Shown piece after piece: positions 32,428 through 37,339 of a stretch of 37,339 nucleotides of DNA (position 1 is its first letter; each line of letters starts with the position of its first letter). Made by a program: the position numbers and the translations under genes. The notes under the pieces were generated by a model. That model saw only the letters and a program-made list of their open reading frames with translations, was not told the origin of the DNA and made no database searches. This stretch comes from Clostridia bacterium (lineage in GTDB: Bacteria > Bacillota > Clostridia > Oscillospirales > CAG-382): positions 1 to 37,339 of the forward strand of contig JAGAKP010000063.1 in assembly GCA_017625615.1 (NCBI GenBank), read 5' to 3'.

Positions 32428-33702
32428 TTATTTTTTTATTTTATTTACTGCGTTTTTGATATCTCCAATCATATACAGTGAGCCGAAGGCGAGGACGGTA
32501 CCGTCTGCACCTGCGCTTTCGACGGCTTTTTTTACGCCGTCCGCAACGGAATTACAGACGTAAATAGGTTTTCCGTAAATGAGAAGCTTTTTTGCAAGCT
32601 CATTTGCATCAAGTGCGCGGGGAGACGGAGGAGTTACCAAAAAGAATTCCTTTATATAGGGCGCTACGAGATCGTACATAGCGGTATAATCCTTATCGGC
32701 AAGCACGCCCGTAAGCACGGTAAGAGATACCTTCGGCAGATAATCACGAATATTGTTAGCCAGCGCCTCCATACACTGTGGGTTATGTCCGCCGTCAACG
32801 ATAAACAAGGGTTCACGGGAAAGGATCTCAAACCTTCCCTGCCAGTAGGTGTTTAAAAGCCCGTCGCGGATATTTTGTTCCGTTACGGAAAAACCTCTTG
32901 TTTTAAGCTTTTCTACTGCTGTGAGCGCCGTGGCGGCGTTACGGAGCTGGTGAGCGCCCAAAAGAGGTAGAAAAAGGTTTTCGTAATCCTTCCAGTTAAA
33001 AACCTGCCCTTCAAGAGAAATAGAAACGGAAGCAAGAGAATCAAAATCCGCTTTTGTAAAGGGCACGCCGAGGGACTTACACTTATTCTCGATGACGTCT
33101 TCAACGGAAGCGGAGGAGCGGTACATAACGCATTCACAGCCCGACTTTATAACTCCCGATTTTGTTGCGGCGATCTTTTCTACCGTATCACCGAGAAAAT
33201 CGGTATGGTCAAGCCCGATATTGGTGAACACCGCAACCTCGGGTGAAGGGATAACGTTGGTAGCGTCAAATTCTCCACCCATACCCGCCTCGAGAACGAC
33301 GAGATCGCACTTATGACGGTAGAAATAAACGAATGCTATTGCCGTAATAAGCTCAAACTCCGTAGGCCGGTCAGACATAGAATCTGCATAAGGCTTGATA
33401 TACTCGGTTATTTCCGCAAGCTCGCTATCGGAGATCATCTCTCCGTTTACCTGCATGCGCTCGTTAAAGGTTACGATAAAGGGAGAGGTGTACATACCCA
33501 CCCTATAACCAGCGTTGCGCATAACGGAGGATATAACGGCGGCTGTTGAGCCTTTTCCGTTGGTGCCGACTATGTGAACGTATTTAAGACTCTTTTCGGG
33601 ATTACCGATAAGAGACAATAATTTTGTAATACGCTCAAGTCCGGGAACGCTTCCCTTCCAGCTTACGGAATGTATATATTCAAGTGCTTGATTTACGTTC
33701 AT
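32428..33702 (-). CDS. folC: Folylpolyglutamate synthase / dihydrofolate synthase
   Basis: A 424-residue Mur-ligase-type enzyme that adds glutamate to dihydropteroate or tetrahydrofolate, trapping folate in the cell. It has the P-loop GTNGKGST (46-53), SPFIVTFNERMQVNG, ITAIAFVYF, EAGMGGEFDATNV and DGGHNPQ, all FolC hallmarks, at the usual length. GTGAGG precedes the ATG. It starts 10 bases after folT, in an operon controlled by a tetrahydrofolate riboswitch, which firmly fixes a folate role. Confidence 0.95.
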   Translation of the reverse strand: MNVNQALEYIHSVSWKGSVPGLERITKLLSLIGNPEKSLKYVHIVGTNGKGSTAAVISSVMRNAGYRVGMYTSPFIVTFNERMQVNGEMISDSELAEITEYIKPYADSMSDRPTEFELITAIAFVYFYRHKCDLVVLEAGMGGEFDATNVIPSPEVAVFTNIGLDHTDFLGDTVEKIAATKSGVIKSGCECVMYRSSASVEDVIENKCKSLGVPFTKADFDSLASVSISLEGQVFNWKDYENLFLPLLGAHQLRNAATALTAVEKLKTRGFSVTEQNIRDGLLNTYWQGRFEILSREPLFIVDGGHNPQCMEALANNIRDYLPKVSLTVLTGVLADKDYTAMYDLVAPYIKEFFLVTPPSPRALDANELAKKLLIYGKPIYVCNSVADGVKKAVESAGADGTVLAFGSLYMIGDIKNAVNKIKK

Positions 33703-33712
33703 TTTGTTTTCC

Positions 33713-34288
33713 TCACATTTTATAAGGCGGCCAAACCTTTGCCGCGGTGAAAACCTTTGATTTAAAAAGAAGCCATACAGCGGTAACGTCGATAACGTAG
33801 GTTACGGCGTACTGTATTGAACGGGTGCCGAGCTTGACGAGGAAGAACGCCGTCTTTGCGTCTCCTCCGTATACCAAGGCGAGCGCAAGACTTTGCCAGA
33901 GTATACACCCGAAAAGAATATAAGGCAAAAAAGCAACGGCAAGACGGGGTATGCTTACCTTTTTAACGAGATATTTCTGAAACAGACCTGCAAACAATCC
34001 GCAAAGGATCGGCGGGAAGCACAAAAGCGGATTATATCCGAAGGGGGACAAAAGACATCCGATAAGATCAGAGGTAAAGCCTACGACAGCGCCCGCGACG
34101 GGACCGAACAGCAAGCCCGATAAGAAAATGGGTATGGATTCGATAGAAAAACGGCTGGATTCGTCGGGCACTACGGACATAAGACGCGCAAGCACGACCG
34201 CTACCGCAACCATCATTGCACAGCAAACCAATGCTCGGACGGTAAGAAAAACGCCCTTTTTCGTTTTTTTGTTGTTGGATTCAGGCAT
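33713..34288 (-). CDS. folT: Folate ECF-transporter S component FolT
   Basis: A 191-residue membrane protein with about six helices. RFSIESIPIFLSGLLFGPVA and VGFTSDLIGCLLSPFGYNP are characteristic of FolT, the substrate-binding S component that partners a shared ECF energising module (EcfA/A'/T), not found in this window. The short charged N-terminus and ARLMSVVP after the first helix also fit. It lies between a THF riboswitch and folC. Its ribosome site AAGGAGG (34296-34302) can pair with an upstream AGGAGG complement, so translation may be switched. Confidence 0.95.
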   Translation of the reverse strand: MPESNNKKTKKGVFLTVRALVCCAMMVAVAVVLARLMSVVPDESSRFSIESIPIFLSGLLFGPVAGAVVGFTSDLIGCLLSPFGYNPLLCFPPILCGLFAGLFQKYLVKKVSIPRLAVAFLPYILFGCILWQSLALALVYGGDAKTAFFLVKLGTRSIQYAVTYVIDVTAVWLLFKSKVFTAAKVWPPYKM

Positions 34289-34295
34289 AAAAAAG

Positions 34296-34319
34296 CCTCC
34301 TTTTCAAAAAGACAGGAGG
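34296..34319 (-). promoter_or_regulatory. Hairpin covering the folT ribosome site (riboswitch expression platform)
   Basis: CCTCCT (minus, 34319-34314) can pair with AGGAGG of the folT ribosome site (34301-34296), with CTTTT/AAAAG closing the loop. T6 follows directly and the ATG comes 7 bases after the site. It could block ribosome entry or act as a terminator when THF binds upstream. Confidence 0.65.
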
Positions 34320-34330
34320 GAGGAAAAAGC

Positions 34331-34443
34331 GGAAAAGCCGACTCGGATGGGAACACGGCACCGCGGAAATATTTCCTTCGCCCGGCGGCCTCACTCCCAT
34401 CCTGCCGATACTTAACGCGCTGTGTTCTTATTCGTACTTTTCC
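34331..34443 (-). ncRNA. Tetrahydrofolate (THF) riboswitch, class I
   Basis: On the minus strand the leader contains the conserved blocks of the folT riboswitch in order: CGCGTTAAGT, GGATGGGA, GGCGAAGGAAA, TTTCCGCGGTG and CCCATCCG. GAACAC pairs with GTGTTC (P2), GGAAA with TTTCC (P3 arm), GGATGGGA with TCCCATCC (the long-range pairing), and GGAAAAG with CTTTTCC closes the outside. The downstream gene is folT. Together these leave little doubt. Confidence 0.9.
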
Positions 34444-34462
34444 TTATTCGGTTTTTATATTT

Positions 34463-34492
34463 ATATAATAAACATTTTTTTGCAAAATTCAA
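34463..34492 (-). promoter_or_regulatory. Probable promoter of the riboswitch-folT-folC transcript
   Basis: Minus strand TTGAAT (34492-34487), an 18-base spacer and TTATAT (34468-34463). The surrounding region is very A/T rich, so the exact -10 is uncertain. The region 34289-34596 otherwise holds the riboswitch and an A/T-rich divider. Confidence 0.45.
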
Positions 34493-34553
34493 TAGTAAAA
34501 TACAAAAAAATATTTTTTATCTTTGCTTGCTTTTTCGTCATATATTGTTAATA

Positions 34554-34569
34554 GCGCGTGAATACGCGC
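34554..34569 (+). promoter_or_regulatory. Inverted repeat before the VWA gene
   Basis: GCGCGT and ACGCGC flank GAAT as a perfect 6-base inverted repeat within an otherwise A/T-rich leader, 28 bases before the VWA start. It may be an operator or an mRNA 5' hairpin. I see no convincing sigma-A promoter upstream. Confidence 0.4.
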
Positions 34570-34596
34570 GCAATAAAAGAAGAAAGGAAAAACAAG

Positions 34597-35970
34597 ATGG
34601 GTATAACAAATTCTAATAAAGAGGTAAGCGTTTCCACGGTGGAGTGCGGTGGCTCTTTTAATATAACCTTATCCCTTGCGGCAGAGCCCGATATCACGTC
34701 AAATCCTGCAGATATAGTTCTGCTTCTTGACAGATCCACAAGCATGGCAGGAAGTGCCCTTACAAGCCTTAAGGCAGGTGCATTAAGATTCATAGAAGTA
34801 ATAGACGAGGCAACGGACGGCAGTCTGAACGGCAGTATCGGCGGCGGTACGCGAATCGGTATCGTAAGCTATGCGGACACTGCAGTTCAGGACGTTCCTC
34901 TTACTACCTCGGTTGCTACGCTGAATAACGCGGTTAACGCGCTCGTAGCAGGAGGCGGCACTAATCAGGCAGATGCTTTTACAAAAGCGCTTGCTCTTTT
35001 TGATGCTACCTCTTCAAACCAAAAAATAATGGTGCTGTTTACAGACGGTAACTCAACCGTTGGTGCAGATCCCGCTGCCGCCGCAGACGCCGCAAAGGAT
35101 GCGGGAGCAGTAATATACGTTATCGGGCTTGAAGGCGAAAACGGGCTTGATATCGATGCGTTGAGCGAATGGGCTTCCGAGCCCGTCACGGCATATCTCA
35201 CCGTAACGCCCGACGGGGAGGCTCTTGACGAGCTCTTTGAAAGACTTGCCGAAAATATCGTAAACACAGGTGCAACGGGCATCGTTATACGCGACGTCAT
35301 AAATCCCTGCTTCAGTATCGTGTCACTTTCTTCTCCTACCAAGGGCGTTGCAACCCTTATCGGAAACACTTCTGTGGAATGGAGAATAAACGAGCTCGGC
35401 GTTACCGCAAGCGAAGGCGCATCGCTGACCTTTACAGTGGAGCATACGGGCACCTGCACCGGAGAGATTGAAGTTAACGAAAGCGTTATTTATTCGGATA
35501 ACGAGGGAAATATCGTTACCTTCCCCTCGCCCGTTATCACCTTGGATTGCGGAACGGTAATAACCGAGCCTTGTCCCGAGCCCGTTTCCATAACAGTATC
35601 CGGCTGCAACGAAACGGTGGAAATAGATGCGGGCAACATTGTATTGGGTTCCCTCGGACGTATCGTGCAGCTTGACGTGACCTTGCAAAACGTTTGCCCC
35701 AACAAGCGCGTAGCCCTTGCGGTAATGCTGACGGAAACCGATGCCGAGGGCAACGAATATCAACGCGGTATGAAGACGCTTGTGATACCGGCACAAGGCT
35801 TTGAGTCCTGCAGAGACGTTACCGTAAGATGTATTAAATTCGTGATTCCCGAGGAGCTTGATGCAAGCGAGCCCGACGGAGTATTCTGTAACACGAGAAC
35901 CTTTAATGCGCGCATACTTGCAAATTATATTGATGCGGGCTTTACCTGCTGTGGCACAGACGGTGAATAA
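34597..35970 (+). CDS. VWA-domain protein without signal peptide
   Basis: A 457-residue protein. Residues 38-230 form a von Willebrand factor A domain with a complete metal site: D45-R-S47-T-S49, Thr122 in GGGTNQADA and Asp150 in LFTDG. Residues about 230-335 are a beta-sandwich linker like those in DUF11-type surface proteins. Residues about 345-457 are a Cys-rich beta domain (VSGCNETVEIDAG, CRDVTVRCIKFVIPEEL, CCGTDGE) that I do not recognise. There is no signal peptide, membrane helix or sorting motif, although VWA adhesins are normally exported. The ATG at 34597 has AAAGGAA upstream. Next door is a CotF-like spore coat pair, so a spore-related role is possible but unproven. Confidence 0.87.
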   Translation: MGITNSNKEVSVSTVECGGSFNITLSLAAEPDITSNPADIVLLLDRSTSMAGSALTSLKAGALRFIEVIDEATDGSLNGSIGGGTRIGIVSYADTAVQDVPLTTSVATLNNAVNALVAGGGTNQADAFTKALALFDATSSNQKIMVLFTDGNSTVGADPAAAADAAKDAGAVIYVIGLEGENGLDIDALSEWASEPVTAYLTVTPDGEALDELFERLAENIVNTGATGIVIRDVINPCFSIVSLSSPTKGVATLIGNTSVEWRINELGVTASEGASLTFTVEHTGTCTGEIEVNESVIYSDNEGNIVTFPSPVITLDCGTVITEPCPEPVSITVSGCNETVEIDAGNIVLGSLGRIVQLDVTLQNVCPNKRVALAVMLTETDAEGNEYQRGMKTLVIPAQGFESCRDVTVRCIKFVIPEELDASEPDGVFCNTRTFNARILANYIDAGFTCCGTDGE

Positions 35971-35974
35971 TAGC

Positions 35975-36003
35975 AAAAATGCCGCTTAACGCGGCATTTT
36001 TTT
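35975..36003. terminator. Bidirectional terminator between VWA and CotF-like genes
   Basis: AAAAATGCCGC (35975-35985) pairs perfectly with GCGGCATTTTT (35991-36001) around TTAAC, with T7 on the plus strand. The CotF-like gene's stop lies at its edge. Confidence 0.9.
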
Positions 36004-36253
36004 AACATCCTGATTGAAACTTCTGCTTTAACGCGTCGATCTTTTGCTGTTCTGCCTTGGAGGAAGGATACCATCCCTTGCTTGCCATTGCGGAATATAC
36101 CTCGCTTTGCATTGTGAGGGTATCGTTAAAGGCTTTGGTAAATGCACTGTGAACCTCGGGCGTGGAGGATTCAACGGCACCGTGCATAAGAAGATCACAT
36201 TCACCTTTTAAGTTAAGCAAAAGGTTTTCCATTAACTGTCTGTCATCAAGCAT
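36002..36253 (-). CDS. CotF-like spore coat protein
   Basis: An 83-residue helical protein of the coat F family (DRQLMENLLLNLKGECDLL, then SEVYSAMASKGWYPS), a ferritin-like helical pair found in spore coats of Firmicutes. The family's late W-Y-P and paired helices are present at a typical short length. It follows a second small coat-like gene by 12 bases, with AGGAGG before the ATG. This supports a spore-forming host. Confidence 0.88.
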   Translation of the reverse strand: MLDDRQLMENLLLNLKGECDLLMHGAVESSTPEVHSAFTKAFNDTLTMQSEVYSAMASKGWYPSSKAEQQKIDALKQKFQSGC

Positions 36254-36265
36254 TTACTTTACCTC

Positions 36266-36442
36266 CTAACCAAGTAATTTGTAAATATCCGCAAAGGAAT
36301 TTGCGTGACGGTTGCCGATCTCGGAAACAAGATTTTTAAGAGATGGGTCCTGAATGATCTCGGCGCTCTGTTGGCAGGTGGCTTTGATCTGTTTTTCGTG
36401 TCCAAGTGCGTCCTCAATATAAAGAAGCTCTTTAGGTGACAT
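36266..36442 (-). CDS. Small coat-associated protein (58 residues), partner of CotF-like gene
   Basis: A short frame MSPKELLYIEDALGHEKQI and so on, ending NSFADIYKLLG. Helical, with GHEKQIKATCQQSAEI resembling one half of a CotF-type four-helix bundle. GCGAGGT lies before the ATG. Its stop is 12 bases before the CotF-like start, so the pair is one operon and the two products may form a complex. Such pairs are common in Clostridia. I cannot name the sporulation sigma factor from the sequence upstream. Confidence 0.82.
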   Translation of the reverse strand: MSPKELLYIEDALGHEKQIKATCQQSAEIIQDPSLKNLVSEIGNRHANSFADIYKLLG

Positions 36443-36510
36443 TCGTATATACCTCGCTTTCGGTTATTGTAAAATAAGTTTTGACCGAAAAGAAAGGGTA
36501 TATACACAAA

Positions 36511-36538
36511 AAAGCGCAGTTTTTTATAACTGCGCTTT
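36511..36538 (-). terminator. Terminator of the beta-helix protein gene
   Basis: AAAGCGCAGTT (36511-36521) pairs perfectly with AACTGCGCTTT (36528-36538) with a T tract on the minus strand. Confidence 0.85.
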
Positions 36539-36543
36539 GAATA

Positions 36544-37339
36544 TTAATTTTCTTTGAACTCGCCCGTTTGGCTACCGACTGTTACCGAATATTTCTTTCC
36601 TTTGACAATATCCGGTGTACTGATAATAAATATAGCAAAGGAAAGCTTGGGCTCGTAAGAAAGAATTACGTTACCGTCTGTGTCCGTAACGGTAATTTTC
36701 GTGCCTGCTGATTGATTTCCCACACTTAAAGCAATAACGCCTTGATTGGAGGAGGAAATAGTCTGCGCCATCATCGAAGATCCCGTGCCGATAAAGGTTC
36801 CGCCCGAAATGGTGGCGGTTTTATCGTAATCAAGAACTGCGGTATCTCCTTTGGTTGGTCCGCATACGGTAACGTGTCCGCCCGTAATGGTGAGGGTTCC
36901 GTTTGCATCAATACCGTCGCCCGAAGCGTTAATATATATATTACCGCCCGAAATAACTATGCTTCCCTTTGAGTTGGCACCGCCGAACATATCGCCGCCC
37001 GGACGCACGCCTCCCATACCGCTGGAATCGGTACCTCCTGCGGCGTTGATACCGTCGTCTGATGCGACGACGTTGATATCGCCGCCGTTTACGGTAACGT
37101 TAAGTGCTTCAAGACCTTCGTAGCTGTCGGTTATATTGATAGTGCCCGTATTTACCGTCAGTGCTTCGTCTGCGTGGAAAGCATCGTCGCCTGCGGAAAT
37201 ATCAAAGGTACCGCCGTTTACCGTTACGGAAAGGTTTGAGTGTACGGAATCGTCCGCCGTGTTCAGTTTAAAGGTACCGCCCTCGATAAGCATACCGCCC
37301 GCAGATTTCAAGCCCTTTATACTCGTGCTTTCTTCTGAG
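36544..37339 (-). CDS. Cthe_2159-like carbohydrate-binding beta-helix protein (partial, 5' end outside window)
   Basis: At least 264 residues, open to the right edge. It consists of repeated short turns such as VTVNGGTFDISAGDDAFHA, LNVTVNGGDINVVASDDGIN and ISGGNIYINASGDGIDANG, the Asp-rich right-handed beta-helix of the Cthe_2159 family (PF14262), where Ca2+ and polygalacturonate or cellulose binding has been reported. Met/Gly-rich loops (SSGMGGVRPGGDMFGG) interrupt the helix, and a beta-sandwich-like tail ends GEFKEN. It is likely exported and would bind plant polysaccharides, but the signal peptide lies outside the window. Confidence 0.85.
   Translation of the reverse strand, partial: SEESTSIKGLKSAGGMLIEGGTFKLNTADDSVHSNLSVTVNGGTFDISAGDDAFHADEALTVNTGTINITDSYEGLEALNVTVNGGDINVVASDDGINAAGGTDSSGMGGVRPGGDMFGGANSKGSIVISGGNIYINASGDGIDANGTLTITGGHVTVCGPTKGDTAVLDYDKTATISGGTFIGTGSSMMAQTISSSNQGVIALSVGNQSAGTKITVTDTDGNVILSYEPKLSFAIFIISTPDIVKGKKYSVTVGSQTGEFKEN

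Noticed and set aside
35323..35976. A 217-residue minus-strand frame within the VWA gene
   Set aside because: Antisense to the VWA protein and starting inside its terminator.
36443..36510. A sporulation sigma-E or sigma-K promoter before the coat pair
   Set aside because: TTTACAAT and nearby GTATATA are only partial matches, so no call was made.

Overview
The window reads as a chromosomal piece of a gut-type, spore-forming Clostridia (Firmicutes) genome of moderate to low G+C. The reasons are strong AAGGAGG-type ribosome binding sites, vegetative promoters with a 17-base spacer, lipoproteins with Ser/Glu/Val-rich linkers, a CotF-type spore coat pair, ECF-class sigma factors, a FolT-type vitamin S component under a tetrahydrofolate riboswitch, and carbohydrate-use genes (GH35, GH20, maltose-type ABC importer). 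The genus cannot be read from the sequence.

Layout. 1-1.7 kb (minus): a partial acyltransferase-3 membrane protein overlapping a D,D-carboxypeptidase. 1.8-4.5 kb (plus): cytoplasmic GH35 beta-galactosidase and a Nudix protein. 4.6-9.3 kb (minus): three tandem paralogous lipoproteins from one promoter. 9.4-10.8 kb (plus): MATE exporter. 10.9-12.7 kb (minus): GH20 hexosaminidase. 12.8-14.5 kb (plus): PlsC-like acyltransferase carrying a zinc ribbon, overlapping a metallo-beta-lactamase-fold hydrolase. 14.6-17.2 kb: cyclophilin, a 58-residue Cys protein, an SGNH esterase, a 79-residue unknown and RuvX. 17.2-21.0 kb (minus): a sigma factor with a 400-residue extension, an XRE regulator, an EEP-family phosphatase/nuclease and cytidine deaminase. 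21.1-23.8 kb: a disturbed segment with two truncated genes meeting head to head, a nuclease embedded in seven zinc-ribbon repeats, and tRNA-Pro(CGG). 23.9-26.1 kb: an acidic lipoprotein and an HD-domain nucleotidase. 26.1-30.9 kb (minus): malE-F-G-K type operon. 31.0-32.3 kb (minus): a second sigma factor with a long extension. 32.4-34.4 kb (minus): THF riboswitch, folT, folC. 34.6-37.3 kb: a VWA-domain protein without signal peptide, a CotF-like pair, and a partial Cthe_2159-type beta-helix protein.

How it works together. The sugar importer, GH35, GH20 and SGNH esterase would let the cell import and trim oligosaccharides inside the cytoplasm. folT-folC is a folate uptake and polyglutamylation unit sensed by THF. 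Genes mostly sit in short units separated by hairpins that can terminate in both directions. The most unusual content is the zinc-ribbon/nuclease gene beside the tRNA and the adjoining gene-fragment junction, the two sigma factors with large extensions and a shared 12-base ECF-like -35 motif, the lipoprotein triplet, and the VWA protein beside spore-coat genes. No CRISPR array, complete insertion sequence or complete prophage is visible.
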